Both the position numbers and the translations under genes were made by a program. DNA of 64,000 bases, from positions 33,263 through 97,262 of the forward strand of contig JAIXOM010000009.1 in assembly GCA_027486755.1 (NCBI GenBank). Direction: 5' to 3'. The notes beneath the pieces are model-generated. The model did not search any database. It had not been told where the DNA came from and worked only from the letters and a program-made list of their open reading frames with translations. Positions 35,409 to 47,672 of this stretch are shown piece by piece. The DNA is from Comamonadaceae bacterium (GTDB lineage Bacteria; Pseudomonadota; Gammaproteobacteria; Burkholderiales; Burkholderiaceae_C). Position 1 is the stretch's first letter, and the number at the start of each line of letters is the position of its first letter.

Positions 35409-35741
35409 GAAAGACTCCTGTGTAGACGAGAGACGGTGAAAGAAGTGACCGAGCCTGACATCCGTGCTTGGGTGCCTGGGCTCACCGACTCAACGGCATA
35501 GGGCGAAGCCAGGTTGACCGGCTAACTTTAATTGACCTTCTTGCCAGCGCAGCCGAGCGCTCAGGCCCGCGCGGGGCAGGGTTTGAACGCCTCAGAGAGC
35601 CCGTACTAGGCTCCCTGAGACCTTGGCACATCAAGTCAAGGCAAGTGTGGTCCACTTGAGGAATCTGGCGCCGTTGGCGCAACACCGGCTCTAAGGGAAG
35701 CCGGCCACAAAAACACTTTTTGAACATCCCAGGATCACACC
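35409..35741. other. 333-base intergenic region between divergent comEA-like and MDR genes
   Basis: No credible gene is seen on either strand. It holds an imperfect hairpin at 35591-35619 (11-base arms, one mismatch, loop of seven) and a small one with arms CAAGTG/CACTTG near 35643-35659. It must contain promoters for both divergent genes, but I cannot place them with confidence. Confidence 0.5.
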
Positions 35742-36677
35742 ATGCGCGCCGTAGGATTTTTTGAGTTCGGTGGGCCCGAAGTTTTGCAGCTCATGGACCT
35801 GCCCGAGGGCCTGCCCGGCGCCGGCCATGTGCGGGTGCGCGTGCATGCCGCCACGGTCAACCCCACCGACACCTTTCTGCGCAATGGTTCGCGCGCCCAG
35901 GCCTTGCTCGGCATACAGCCGCCCCATGTGCCGGGCATGGATGTGGCGGGCGTGATCGATGCGATAGGTCCCAACACCCAGACCGATTTGGCCATAGGCG
36001 ACGCGGTGATGGCCATGGTGGACAACCAGGGCAGCCATGGGGGCTACAGGGAAAGCATCGTCTTGCCGGCCGATGCGGTGGCGCCCATACCCGAAGGCGT
36101 CTCCATGGTGCATGCCGCCACCTTGCCGATGAACGGGCTGACCGCTCGCCAAACGCTCGACGCGTTGGCCTTGCAGACGGGGCAGACTCTGGCGGTCACC
36201 GGAGCCGCCGGCTGCTTCGGGGGCTATGTGATACAGCTGGCCAAGCAAGCCGGCCTGCGCGTCATTGCCGACGCCGCGCCAGGCGATGAGGCCCTGGTAC
36301 GCTCATTCGGTGCCGATATCGTGGTGCCGCGGGGCGATGACATCGCAGCCCAAATCCGCAAGGTCGTGCCCCAGGGCGTAGATGGACTGGCCGATGGCTC
36401 GTATCAAAGAGACTTGGCCATCGGCGCGGTGCGCGATGGCGGCGGATTTGCTGCGGTGCGTGGCTGGTCCATGCAAGAGCGCGGCGTTGCCTGCCACGTC
36501 ATCAGCGTGCGCCGTTACAACCATCGGGCAGATTTGCTGCGCCAATTGCGCCAAGACGTGCACAGCGGGGTGATCACCTTGCGCGTGGCCGCCACCTATG
36601 CACCCGAGCAAGCCAGTGAGGCGCATCGCCGACTCGAAGCGGGCGGTACCCGCGGCCGCTTGGTGATCGTTTTTTAG
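35742..36677 (+). CDS. Zinc-type alcohol dehydrogenase-like / quinone oxidoreductase (MDR family)
   Basis: A 311-residue medium-chain dehydrogenase/reductase of the quinone-oxidoreductase group. The N-terminal GroES-like half has GFFEFGGPEVLQLMDLP and NPTDTFLRNGSRAQ; the cofactor motif is VTGAAGCFGGYVIQLAKQAG near residues 150-170. The zinc-binding Cys cluster of true alcohol dehydrogenases is absent, as usual in this branch. It probably reduces quinones or enones with NADPH. Slightly shorter than the typical 325. It converges on a LysR gene with 15 bases between the stops. Confidence 0.9.
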   Translation: MRAVGFFEFGGPEVLQLMDLPEGLPGAGHVRVRVHAATVNPTDTFLRNGSRAQALLGIQPPHVPGMDVAGVIDAIGPNTQTDLAIGDAVMAMVDNQGSHGGYRESIVLPADAVAPIPEGVSMVHAATLPMNGLTARQTLDALALQTGQTLAVTGAAGCFGGYVIQLAKQAGLRVIADAAPGDEALVRSFGADIVVPRGDDIAAQIRKVVPQGVDGLADGSYQRDLAIGAVRDGGGFAAVRGWSMQERGVACHVISVRRYNHRADLLRQLRQDVHSGVITLRVAATYAPEQASEAHRRLEAGGTRGRLVIVF

Positions 36678-36692
36678 GCCGAGCCGCAGCGC

Positions 36693-37652
36693 TCACTGGC
36701 GCGGTAGCTGAGCCCGTTCAGTGGCCCTTTGCACCGCCTGGCGCAGCCACTGGTGGCTGCTGCGCAGTTGGTTGCGGCGGTGCCAGAGTGCATCGACATG
36801 CACCGCGGGCACCTCGAAGGGCAGCGGCATGAGTACCAGCTCGTCAGCGATGCCGGTCACCCGCACAAAGTGGCGCGGCAGCACGGTCAGCAAATTCGAG
36901 TGGGCCACCACCCTGCCGGCGGTGAAGAACTGATTGACTGTCAGCACCACCTGCCTGCGTCGGCCCAGGGCGGCCAGGGCTTCGTCGATGAAGCCATAAG
37001 CCCGGCCTGAAAAGCTCACCAGCATATGACGGGCCTCGCAATAAGTGTCTAGCGAAAGGGGCTGCTCGGCCAGGGGATGGCCCTGGCGCGCCACACACAC
37101 ATACTGCCCGTCGTAAAGACGCTGGTGGGCAAAGGGCAGGGGTTCATCGCCCTGGCTGTGGGCGGTCATGTCGGCCAGCACCGAGGGAAAGAATCCGACC
37201 GCCAGATCGCAGGCCTGCTCGTCGAGCAAGACCCGCGGATCGCGGGTCGTCAGCGGCACCACCCGCAAGGTGACTCCTGGGGCTTCGGTCTCCAAAATCT
37301 CGACCAGCCCGGGCATGAGTTCGGCGGCGGTGGCGTCGGCCATGGCCAGGATAAAGGTGGTTTTGGCCTGCGCCGGCACGAATTCATTGGGCACCAGTGA
37401 GAGCTCAAGCTGCTCCAGCGCCTGCCGGACCGCCGGCCAGATGGCGCGGGCCCGGGGCGTGGGGGCCATGCCCTGGCCGCTGCGCTGCACCAGCTCGTCG
37501 CCCAAGGTCTCGCGCAATCGACGCAGCGCATTGCTGACCGCCGGTTGGGTCAGGTTCAGGTTGCGGGCCGCGCGGGTCAGGCTGCGCTCGGCCATCACCT
37601 CGTCAAAAACACGCAGTAGATTCAGGTCCAGGGTGCGAAAGTTCGTGCTCAT
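36693..37652 (-). CDS. LysR-type transcriptional regulator
   Basis: A 319-residue LysR regulator. The winged helix covers about residues 8-68 (DLNLLRVFDEVMAERSLTRA, NLTQPAVSNALRRLRETLGD). The effector-binding domain fills the rest. The opening resembles the NahR/LinR/NodD subgroup, which responds to aromatic or small organic inducers. It is divergent from a small membrane-protein gene across a 143-base AT-rich region and convergent with the MDR oxidoreductase. A target gene is not evident; the divergent gene at 37796 is the default guess. Confidence 0.92.
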   Translation of the reverse strand: MSTNFRTLDLNLLRVFDEVMAERSLTRAARNLNLTQPAVSNALRRLRETLGDELVQRSGQGMAPTPRARAIWPAVRQALEQLELSLVPNEFVPAQAKTTFILAMADATAAELMPGLVEILETEAPGVTLRVVPLTTRDPRVLLDEQACDLAVGFFPSVLADMTAHSQGDEPLPFAHQRLYDGQYVCVARQGHPLAEQPLSLDTYCEARHMLVSFSGRAYGFIDEALAALGRRRQVVLTVNQFFTAGRVVAHSNLLTVLPRHFVRVTGIADELVLMPLPFEVPAVHVDALWHRRNQLRSSHQWLRQAVQRATERAQLPRQ

Positions 37653-37721
37653 GGCAGTGTGCTGAGGATGGTAGGATCCAAATAATCACCATTGTGAATA
37701 GTTTAGATCATAAAGATAAAG

Positions 37722-37750
37722 TTGGACGATACTAGGTTTTACCCTAATAT
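37722..37750 (+). promoter_or_regulatory. Predicted promoter for the small membrane protein
   Basis: TTGGAC (37722-37727) and TAATAT (37745-37750) are 17 bases apart, in an AT-rich patch about 45 bases before the ATG at 37796. Both boxes match consensus at four positions or fewer, so this is tentative. Confidence 0.3.
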
Positions 37751-37795
37751 TCGCTCCATCGCTGGCTACAGTGCCAGTTTTTTTGGAGTATGACC

Positions 37796-38233
37796 ATGAC
37801 CCGTTTTGTTGTTTCTGCCTACCCAACCGCACACCCCGGTGTCGCCCGCCTGGAGGCGGCGGCAGAGGGCTGGAGCGAACTGCGTCGCCGCCTGTCCGGC
37901 GGCCGTGGACTGGCCACAGGCCTGCTGGCCGGCTTGGCAGCCGCCGTTCTGGTGGTCGCCTACCAGGTGATGGACAGCCTGGCCGAAGGCCATCTGCTGG
38001 TGATCTGGATGGGCGTCTGGCTGGCCGGCTTTGCGGCTCTGGGCCTGCTCGCTGCGCCGTCCCGTCAGTTGGCTGCCTTGCTCAGCCGCTCCGTCCAGGG
38101 CCGTCCGCAGCGCTTGGCCGAGCAAAGGGCTGACGCACAGCTGTGGGCGGTGGCACGTCAAGACCCGCGCTTGATGAGCGAGCTGACGATCACCGCTCAG
38201 CGCGATCTTGACCTGAGCGCATCGGGCCGCTGA
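37796..38233 (+). CDS. Small inner-membrane protein of unknown function
   Basis: A 145-residue protein. A soluble N-terminus (about 1-38) is followed by two predicted membrane helices (about 40-62, LATGLLAGLAAAVLVVAYQ, and 72-92, LLVIWMGVWLAGFAALGLLA), then a basic cytoplasmic-looking tail with AEQRADAQLWAVARQDPRL. I do not recognise the family, though similar short two-helix proteins with this tail are common in Burkholderiales. GGAG lies 7 bases before ATG 37796; an ATG two codons earlier is too close to that site. A strong terminator follows at 38272. Confidence 0.7.
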   Translation: MTRFVVSAYPTAHPGVARLEAAAEGWSELRRRLSGGRGLATGLLAGLAAAVLVVAYQVMDSLAEGHLLVIWMGVWLAGFAALGLLAAPSRQLAALLSRSVQGRPQRLAEQRADAQLWAVARQDPRLMSELTITAQRDLDLSASGR

Positions 38234-38271
38234 GCGCACAGCAGCTGGCTGGCTGACGCCAGCCATGAACG

Positions 38272-38300
38272 AAAAAAGCCACCTTATGGGTGGCTTTTTT
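38272..38300. terminator. Bidirectional intrinsic terminator
   Basis: A 7-bp stem (AGCCACC/GGTGGCT) with a five-base loop, flanked by A6 on one side and T6 on the other. It ends both the small membrane-protein gene (plus) and pckG (minus). Confidence 0.92.
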
Positions 38301-38345
38301 CATACTGCTGCGCCCTCGCTCGGGCAGGCAGCGCTGGCTGGCAAC

Positions 38346-40208
38346 TCAGGCGGCCAGCCGCTTTTCGATGGCCGTGCGGGTGTCTTCCAGCTCCTGAGGC
38401 AGGTGGTGCTTGAGCTGCTGGAACAACTCGGCATGCAGCGCCATTTCCTTGACCCAGGCCGCCTGGTCGATGCTGGTGACCTGATTGAAGTCGCCGGCGG
38501 TGAAGTTCAGGCCGGTCCAGTTGAGGTCTTCATAGCGTGGGGTGATGCCCATCACGCCTTCGCTGCCCTGGCCCTGGCCTTCGATGCGGTCGATCATCCA
38601 CTTGAGCACCCGCATGTTTTCGCCATAGCCGGGCCAGACAAACTTGCCATCCTCGCCCTTGCGGAACCAGTTGGTGGTGTAGATCTTGGGCAGCTTGGCA
38701 CCGGCGGCGCCGAGTTTCTTGCCCAGGTCCAGCCAGTGCTGGAAATAGTCGCTCATGTTGTAGCCGGCAAAGGGCAGCATGGCAAACGGGTCACGGCGCA
38801 CCACGCCCTGCTGGCCAGCAGCGGCTGCGGTGGTTTCCGAACCCATGGTGGCAGCCATGTAAATGCCTTCGACCCAGTTGCGTGCTTCGCTGACCAAGGG
38901 CACCGTGGTCGAGCGGCGACCGCCGAAGATGAAGGCGTCGATCGGCACGCCGGCCGGATCGTCCCAGGCCGCGTCCAGGGCCGGGTTGTTGATGGCCGAG
39001 ACGGTAAAGCGCGCGTTGGGATGGGCCGCCTTGGCGCCGGTCTCCTTGGCGATTTGGGGGGTCCAGTCCTTGCCCTGCCAGTCGATCAGGTGATCGGGCA
39101 GCGTGCCGCTGTCTTTTTCCATGCCCTCCCACCAAACGTCGCCGTCATCGGTCAGCGCCACGTTGGTGAAGATCACGTTCTTGTCGAGCGTGGCCATGCA
39201 GTTGGGGTTGGTGTGGTAGTTGGTGCCCGGTGCGACGCCAAAATAGCCGGCCTCCGGGTTAATCGCGCGCAGCCGGCCGTCGGCTGAGGGCTTGATCCAG
39301 GCGATGTCGTCACCGATGGTGGTGACCTTCCAGCCCTCGAAGCCCTTGGGCGGCACCAGCATGGAAAAGTTGGTCTTGCCGCAGGCACTGGGGAAGGCGC
39401 CAGCCACGTGGTACTTCTTGCCCTCGGGGCTGGTCACGCCCAGGATCAGCATGTGCTCGGCCAGCCAGCCCTGGTCGTGGCCCATGATGGAGGCGATGCG
39501 CAGCGCAAAGCACTTCTTGCCCAGCAGCGCGTTGCCGCCATAGCCCGAGCCGTAGGACCAGATTTCGCGGGTCTCGGGGTAGTGCACGATGTACTTGGTC
39601 TTGTTGCAAGGCCAGGACACATCCTTCTGACCGGCCTGCAGCGGCGCGCCCACGGTATGCACGCAAGGCACGAAGGTGCCTTCAGCGCCCAGCACGTCAT
39701 ACACAGCGCGGCCCATGCGGGTCATGATCTTCATGTTGACGGCCACATAGGGGCTGTCGGACAGCTCGATCCCGATGTGCGCAATGGGCGAGCCCAGCGG
39801 GCCCATGGAAAACGGCACCACATACAGGGTGCGGCCCTTCATGCAGCCGTCAAACAGGGGGGCCAAGGTGGCACGCATCTCGGCAGGGGCGACCCAGTTG
39901 TTGGTCGGGCCGGCGTCTTCCTTCTTCTGCGAACAAATGAAGGTGCGGTCTTCCACGCGGGCCACATCGGTGGGATCAGACCAAGCCAGGTAGCTGCCGG
40001 GGCGCTTGGCCGGGTTGAGCTTTTTGAAAGTACCGGCATCGACCAATTGCTGGCAGAGGCGGTCGTACTCTTCCTGGCTGCCGTCGCACCAGTGGATGCG
40101 CGCGGGCTTGCAGATGGCGGCGATCTCGGCGACCCAGGCGATCAGCTTGGCGTGTTTGACAAAGGCTGGGACCTGGAGGTCCAGGCCTTGCATGGCGGGT
40201 TGGTTCAT
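38346..40208 (-). CDS. pckG: Phosphoenolpyruvate carboxykinase (GTP)
   Basis: A 620-residue GTP-dependent PEP carboxykinase, full length. The kinase-1a P-loop [12 protein letters not shown] near residue 280 carries the hyper-reactive Cys typical of the GTP class, and [11 protein letters not shown] and GYNMSDYF near 420-490 are class hallmarks. It converts oxaloacetate plus GTP to PEP, CO2 and GDP, the first step of gluconeogenesis from organic acids. This fits an organism living on carboxylates, as the flanking catabolic islands suggest. It is a single gene with a shared terminator at its end. Confidence 0.97.
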   Translation of the reverse strand: MNQPAMQGLDLQVPAFVKHAKLIAWVAEIAAICKPARIHWCDGSQEEYDRLCQQLVDAGTFKKLNPAKRPGSYLAWSDPTDVARVEDRTFICSQKKEDAGPTNNWVAPAEMRATLAPLFDGCMKGRTLYVVPFSMGPLGSPIAHIGIELSDSPYVAVNMKIMTRMGRAVYDVLGAEGTFVPCVHTVGAPLQAGQKDVSWPCNKTKYIVHYPETREIWSYGSGYGGNALLGKKCFALRIASIMGHDQGWLAEHMLILGVTSPEGKKYHVAGAFPSACGKTNFSMLVPPKGFEGWKVTTIGDDIAWIKPSADGRLRAINPEAGYFGVAPGTNYHTNPNCMATLDKNVIFTNVALTDDGDVWWEGMEKDSGTLPDHLIDWQGKDWTPQIAKETGAKAAHPNARFTVSAINNPALDAAWDDPAGVPIDAFIFGGRRSTTVPLVSEARNWVEGIYMAATMGSETTAAAAGQQGVVRRDPFAMLPFAGYNMSDYFQHWLDLGKKLGAAGAKLPKIYTTNWFRKGEDGKFVWPGYGENMRVLKWMIDRIEGQGQGSEGVMGITPRYEDLNWTGLNFTAGDFNQVTSIDQAAWVKEMALHAELFQQLKHHLPQELEDTRTAIEKRLAA

Positions 40209-40556
40209 GGGAGGGCTCCAAAGTTAAAAGCGTGATCTCGACGGCCGCCAGGCTGTGGCGGGCGGCTGTCGACATGACGCTGCGGCTGGGGAAGGTGTTA
40301 TGGCTTCTGGCTGGTCTTGGCGCGCAGGGCGGCCACGGTGGCCGGTTTGCGCGGGGAAGGCCCGAATTCTATGGACTCGCCCGAAAACGCGCTGCCAGTG
40401 GGGCTCAAACTTTATGCAAACCATGCATGACGTTATGCGCGGACTGATCATCCGGGGAAACCCCGGGGCCTAAAGCTGCATAGTCAACTATGCTAACGCC
40501 CTCTTCTGCTGACTTGGCTCAAGCGGAAAGCTTTCTCAGGTTCGGCGGAGCGCACG
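40209..40556. other. 348-base divergent control region between pckG and the LigI-like operon
   Basis: No credible gene is seen; short frames here are not supported. It holds a small perfect hairpin with arms CCGGGG/CCCCGG (40452-40466) and the 16-base palindrome at 40478-40493. The sequence CAAACTTTATGCAAACC lies in a locally AT-rich patch and may include the pckG promoter. The plus-strand operon's leader would run from about 40500 to 40557. Confidence 0.5.
40478..40493. promoter_or_regulatory. Candidate operator palindrome GCATAGT-CA-ACTATGC
   Basis: Perfect 7-base arms around a CA centre lie 64 bases before the first gene of the plus-strand cluster. The core TAGTCAACTA fits the TNGT-NN-ACNA pattern of FCD-type GntR operators, the same pattern as TTGTACACAA at 26379. 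The UTRA regulator in this cluster would be expected to prefer a different spacing, so the binder is uncertain. Confidence 0.45.
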
Positions 40557-41360
40557 ATGTCACTGGTCGATACCCATATCCATGTTTTTGTACGGGGCCT
40601 GCCCCTGGCGCCGGTGCGTCGCTATGTGCCCGACTACGACGCCACCTACGAGAACTACCAAGAGCCGATGCGCGCCAGCGGCGTCACCCATGCGGTGATC
40701 GTGCAGCCTAGCTTTTTAGGCACCGACAACAGCTATATGTGCAGCGTGCTGCGCCAGCACCGGCAAAACCTGCGCGGCATTGCGGTGGTCGACCCGGCCA
40801 TCTCCGAGGCCGAGCTTGAAGCGCTGGCCGCCGACGGCGTGGTCGGTCTGCGCCTGAACCTCGACGGCTTGCCCCTGCCGCAGTTTGACCAAGGGCCCTG
40901 GCCAGACCTCATGGCCTGGCTGCGCCAGCAGCGCTGGCAGGTCGAGATCCACCGCGAGGCGCGCGACCTGCCCGAATTGCTCGAGCCGCTGCTGGCCGCC
41001 GGCCTGGATGTGGTGGTCGATCATTTCGGCCGACCCGACGACGATCTGGGCGCCGATGACCCGGGCTTTCGGGCCCTGCTCCGGTACGGCGCCACGGGCC
41101 GGCTGTGGGCCAAGCTGTCGGGCGCCTACCGCAACGGCAGCGAAGGCCGCGGCTTTGCGGCGGCGCCGCGGCAGGCCGAGCTGCTGCTCGAACACCTGGG
41201 GCCTGAGCGCCTGGTCTGGGGCAGCGACTGGCCGCACACCCGCCACGAGTCCTACATCAGCGTGGAGCGCATGCGCCGCTGCCTGGACGAGTGGGTGATT
41301 GACGACGCGACGCGCGAACGCATCATGGGCGCCAACGCCCTCGAACTGTTTCGCTTCTGA
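40557..41360 (+). CDS. Amidohydrolase, LigI-like (2-pyrone-4,6-dicarboxylate lactonase family)
   Basis: A 267-residue TIM-barrel amidohydrolase of the small COG3618 group. VDTHIHVFVRG at the start holds the first-strand His pair, VVVDHFGRP the central His, and RLVWGSDWPHTRH the terminal Asp with nearby His. LigI of this group opens the lactone ring of 2-pyrone-4,6-dicarboxylate to 4-oxalomesaconate without metal. Related proteins hydrolyse other lactones. It is first in the cluster, 8 bases before the aconitase-family gene, so it may open a cyclic carboxylate to feed the next enzymes. That role is inference. Confidence 0.85.
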   Translation: MSLVDTHIHVFVRGLPLAPVRRYVPDYDATYENYQEPMRASGVTHAVIVQPSFLGTDNSYMCSVLRQHRQNLRGIAVVDPAISEAELEALAADGVVGLRLNLDGLPLPQFDQGPWPDLMAWLRQQRWQVEIHREARDLPELLEPLLAAGLDVVVDHFGRPDDDLGADDPGFRALLRYGATGRLWAKLSGAYRNGSEGRGFAAAPRQAELLLEHLGPERLVWGSDWPHTRHESYISVERMRRCLDEWVIDDATRERIMGANALELFRF

Positions 41361-41368
41361 AAGCCATC

Positions 41369-44039
<2,671 letters not shown>

Positions 44040-44047
<8 letters not shown>

Positions 44048-45389
44048 GTCCAGCCAAACCCTCGAAGTCTGCCGCTACATTGCCGGCACCCGCCAGCGCA
44101 GCTACCCGGCCGATGTGCTGGACGAGGCCCGCAAATGCCTGCTCGACTGGACGGCGGTATGCGTGGGCGCCTATGACGCCCCGGAGGCGGCCCGCCTCAA
44201 CCAGGTGCTGCGCGCTTGGCGCAGCACGGGCCAGGCGCGGATGCTCTGGGGCGGCCAGAGCAGCGCGGCGGTGACCGCGCTGATCAACGGCAGCCTGTCG
44301 CACTGCCTGGACTATGACGACACGCATATTCCTTCGGTGATCCATGTCAGCGGTCCGCTGTGGGCCGCCTTGCTGGCCGTCGGCACCGACCGTGGCTGCG
44401 AGCAGGCGCTCATGCTGCGCGCCTTCGTGACTGGCTTTGAGGTGGCCGCACGCATCGGCGATCAGGGGGTGGGCATACGGCTGAACAACAGCGGCTGGCA
44501 CTCAACGTCCACCCTGGGGCGCCTGGCAGTGGCGGCCGGCGTGGCGGTACTGCTCGATCTGGACGAGGCGCAGACCGCCCACGCGCTCGGCCTGGCCGCC
44601 ACCCAAGCCAGTGGCCTGACGGCATCCTTTGGCACCATGGCCAAGCCTCTGCATGCGGGCAAGACCGCGATGGACGGCATTTTGGCCGCCGAGTTGGCAC
44701 AGGCCGGCTTTGAAGGCGCCACCGGCGTGCTCGACGCCCACAGCCCCTTGCTGCGCACGCTCTTGCAGGACCCTGAGTTGGTGCTGCGCATGGCGCCCTT
44801 TGACGCGGTCTGGGAAATCAGCCGCAACAGCTTCAAGCCTTATGCCGCCTGTCAGCTCACCCACGGCGCGATCGACGCTGCGCGGCAGGCGCGCTCCAAG
44901 GTGGCCGGCCGGGCGATTGCCCGTATGCGGGTGGACGTCAATCCGCTGGCCATCAAGATCGCCAATATCCGCAAAGCCAGCACGCCGACCGAGGGTCGGT
45001 TTTCCATGGCTTACTGTGTGGCCCTGGGCCTGCAGGGCCATGCGGTGACGCTGCAAGACTTTTTGCCCGCGCGTCTGCAAGACAGCGAGTTGCAAGAGCT
45101 GGCCGATCGGCTGGAGTCGGTGGGCGACGAGACGGTCAGCCGCACCGCCGCGCGCCTGCACATTGAACTGCAAGACGGCAGCCAGATTACCGAGTGGGTC
45201 GAGCATGCTTTTGGCAGCATCGGCAATCCGCTGGGCTGGCCCGAGCTTGAGACCAAGTTCATGGCCCTGGTCGAACCCGTCACCGGCTGCGCGGCCGAGT
45301 TGCAGCAATACCTTCGCGCCTTCGGTGCCGGCCCGTCGGCAGCGCATATGTTTGATCTGACCGTGCCACGGACAGGCCCACCAGCCTGA
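44040..45389 (+). CDS. MmgE/PrpD family dehydratase
   Basis: A 449-residue MmgE/PrpD protein, typical length. LNGSLSHCLDYDDTH-like and GLTASFGTMAKPLHAGK stretches are the family's most conserved parts and include active-site His, Asp and Lys. PrpD dehydrates 2-methylcitrate to 2-methylaconitate without a metal cluster; paralogues in catabolic islands act on other hydroxy-polycarboxylates. Having both a PrpD-type and an aconitase-type enzyme in one operon suggests dehydration followed by rehydration, moving a hydroxyl group. The start overlaps the aconitase gene by 8 bases, a sign of coupled translation. Confidence 0.92.
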
Positions 45390-45423
45390 GCCGCCCCCTT
45401 TTTTTGAACCAAGGACCCCCGCC

Positions 45424-46428
45424 ATGACACAGCCTCCTCGCATCACATCGCCAGCTCGCCGCCGCCTGGCCGCACAGATCGCCAGCCTGGGCGCAGCCAG
45501 CTTGCTACCCGCCGCCTGGGCACAGTCCGGTCCCTATCCCAACCGGGTGGTGAAAATCATGCTCGGCTATGCGCCCGGCGGCAGCGCCGACATCATGGCG
45601 CGGCTGATCTGTGAATACCTCAGCAACAGCCTCAAGCAGTCCTTTGTGGTGGAAAACCGACCGGGCGCGAGCGGCAATATCGCGGTGCAGACGGTGGCGC
45701 GCGCGCCGGCCGACGGTTACACCCTGCTGTTTGGCAACCCGGCCGAGATGGTGGTCAACAAGATCCTCACAAAAGACTTGGGCTTTGACCCCGACGCCGA
45801 TTTCGTGCCGGTGGTGCAGGTCTTCAACATCCCCCTGGGGCTGGTGGTGCCGGCCAAGTCGCCCTACAAAAACCTGGGCGAGCTGGTCGAAGACGCCCGC
45901 CGCCAGCCCAAGAAGGTCACCTTCGCCTCGGCCGGCGGCGGCAGCCCGGGCCATCTGGCCGGCGAGGCGCTGGCGCTCAAGACCAAAGCGCCTATGACCC
46001 ATGTGCCCTACAAGGGCGCAGCACCGGCGCTGGTCGACGTGATCGGCGGCCATGTGGACTGCTATTTCTCCGGCCTGACCCCGGTGGCGCAGCACATCAA
46101 GTCGGGCGCAGTGCGGCTGCTGGCCCTGTCCTCGGCGCAGCGCTCCAGCCTGTTTCCCGATACGCCCACGGTAGCTGAAACCCTGGTCCCCGGCTTTGAC
46201 TTCACGCTCTGGGGTGGGCTGTTTGCCGTCACCAAAACACCGCCGGAAATCGTGCGCCTGCTCAATGCCGAGGCCAATCAGGCTTATGCAAGGCCCGACT
46301 TTCAGGCTCGCATTCAGCGCGAGCAGTCGGATGTGATCCGCAACACGCCCGAGCAATTTGGTGCTTACATCAGGTCGCAGAGCGAAAAGTATCGCCAGAT
46401 CATCAAGGACATCGGCTACACCGGATGA
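45424..46428 (+). CDS. Bug/TctC-family periplasmic solute-binding protein
   Basis: A 334-residue Bug-family protein. The N-terminus has SPARRRLAAQIASLGAASLL, a twin-arginine-like signal, cleaved near AWA-QS. Mature landmarks are YPNRVVKIMLGYAPGGSAD, APADGYTLL and HVPYKGAAPALVDVIGGHVD. It presumably binds the carboxylate processed by this cluster. Its stop overlaps the next start (ATGA), which ties it to the PrpF-family gene. No TctA/TctB partners are in the window. Confidence 0.92.
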   Translation: MTQPPRITSPARRRLAAQIASLGAASLLPAAWAQSGPYPNRVVKIMLGYAPGGSADIMARLICEYLSNSLKQSFVVENRPGASGNIAVQTVARAPADGYTLLFGNPAEMVVNKILTKDLGFDPDADFVPVVQVFNIPLGLVVPAKSPYKNLGELVEDARRQPKKVTFASAGGGSPGHLAGEALALKTKAPMTHVPYKGAAPALVDVIGGHVDCYFSGLTPVAQHIKSGAVRLLALSSAQRSSLFPDTPTVAETLVPGFDFTLWGGLFAVTKTPPEIVRLLNAEANQAYARPDFQARIQREQSDVIRNTPEQFGAYIRSQSEKYRQIIKDIGYTG

Positions 46429-47639
46429 ACCGAGCAGCACCGATGGACAAGCGCGGGCTGCAACGTGGCATCGCCGCCTGCTATATGCGCGGCGGCACCA
46501 GCAAGGGGGTGTTCTTCCTCGCTGAGGACCTGCCTGCCGATCCCGCGCTGCGAGACCGCTTGCTGCTGCGGGTGATCGGCAGTCCCGACGCCTACGGCAA
46601 GCAGATCGACGGCATGGGCGCGGCCACCTCCAGCACCAGTAAGGTGGTGCTCATCGCACGCTCGAGCCGGCCCGACTGCGATGTGGACTACCTGTTCGGC
46701 CAGGTCGCCATCGGCGAGCCGGTGATCGACTGGTCGGGCAACTGCGGCAACCTGACGGCCGCGGTGGGTCCGTTTGCGATCCATCGCGGCCTGCTGCCTG
46801 TGCGCGGCCAGGGTGTGCAGCCGGTGCGCATCTGGCAGGCCAATATCGGCAAGCGCATCGTCTGCCATGTGCCGGTGCGCGGCGGCTTGGTGCTCGAAGA
46901 CGGCGACTTCGAGCTCGACGGCGTGACCTTTCCTGCCGCTGAAATCCCGATCGACTTCATCGACCCGGCCGGCGGCGACGAGATGGCGCTGCTGCCCACC
47001 GGCCGCGAGGTCGATGTGTTGCAGGTGCCAGGCCTGGGCGATGTGCCAGCCACCCTGATCACCGCCGGCAATCCGACGGTGGTGATCCGCGCCGCCAGCC
47101 TGGGCCTGCACGGCAGCGAGATGCCGGCCGACTTCAACCGCGACGCGGCCTTGCTGGCGCGCTGTGAGGCCATACGCGCCTGTGGCGCAGTGGCCATGGG
47201 CCTGGCCGCCAGCAGCGAAGAAGCCACCCGGCTGCGGCCGGCCACGCCCAAGCTGGCATTTCTATCGGCGCCGGCGAGCTACCAAAGCTCGGCCGGCAAG
47301 GCGGTGGCTGCCGGCGATATTGATCTGATGGTGCGCATCTTGTCCATGGGCCCCATGCATCATGCCCTGACCGGCACCGGCGCGATCGCGCTGGCGGTGG
47401 CCGCGGCCTTGCCTGGAACCCTGGTGAGGCAAACCATAGAAGCTGCGCGCAGCCCCACGCAGCCCTTTGCGCCTGAGCAATTGCGCATCGGCCATCCCTC
47501 AGGCGTGCTCACGGTGGGCGCGCAGGCGCAATTTGACGGCCAGCAGTGGCAGGTGGCCAAAGCGGTGGTCAGCCGCAGCGCCCGCCGGCTGATGGACGGC
47601 CAGGTGTTTGTGCCGGCCAGCTATTGGCTGCCGGCTTGA
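46425..47639 (+). CDS. PrpF-family isomerase (2-methylaconitate / 4-oxalomesaconate type)
   Basis: A 404-residue protein of the PrpF family, a DapF-like fold that shifts double bonds or cis/trans geometry in unsaturated polycarboxylates. CYMRGGTSKGVFFLAEDLP near residue 20, DGMGAATSSTSKV, and WSGNCGNLTAAVGPFA (with the active-site Cys of the family) are clear. PrpF isomerises trans- to cis-2-methylaconitate in the AcnD route; GalD of the same family is the 4-oxalomesaconate tautomerase, which pairs with LigI-type steps. Either reading fits the neighbours. The ATG at 46425 gives a four-base overlap with the Bug gene; a second ATG at 46443 is possible. Confidence 0.92.
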   Translation: MNRAAPMDKRGLQRGIAACYMRGGTSKGVFFLAEDLPADPALRDRLLLRVIGSPDAYGKQIDGMGAATSSTSKVVLIARSSRPDCDVDYLFGQVAIGEPVIDWSGNCGNLTAAVGPFAIHRGLLPVRGQGVQPVRIWQANIGKRIVCHVPVRGGLVLEDGDFELDGVTFPAAEIPIDFIDPAGGDEMALLPTGREVDVLQVPGLGDVPATLITAGNPTVVIRAASLGLHGSEMPADFNRDAALLARCEAIRACGAVAMGLAASSEEATRLRPATPKLAFLSAPASYQSSAGKAVAAGDIDLMVRILSMGPMHHALTGTGAIALAVAAALPGTLVRQTIEAARSPTQPFAPEQLRIGHPSGVLTVGAQAQFDGQQWQVAKAVVSRSARRLMDGQVFVPASYWLPA

Positions 47640-47672
47640 GATCAACCCCCAACCTTTGAATCAAGATCAGCC

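Noticed and set aside
40557..41360. Assignment of the first gene as a gallate/protocatechuate-pathway LigI
   Set aside because: The fold fits, but no LigJ, LigK or LigAB genes are present, so the specific enzyme name is not justified.
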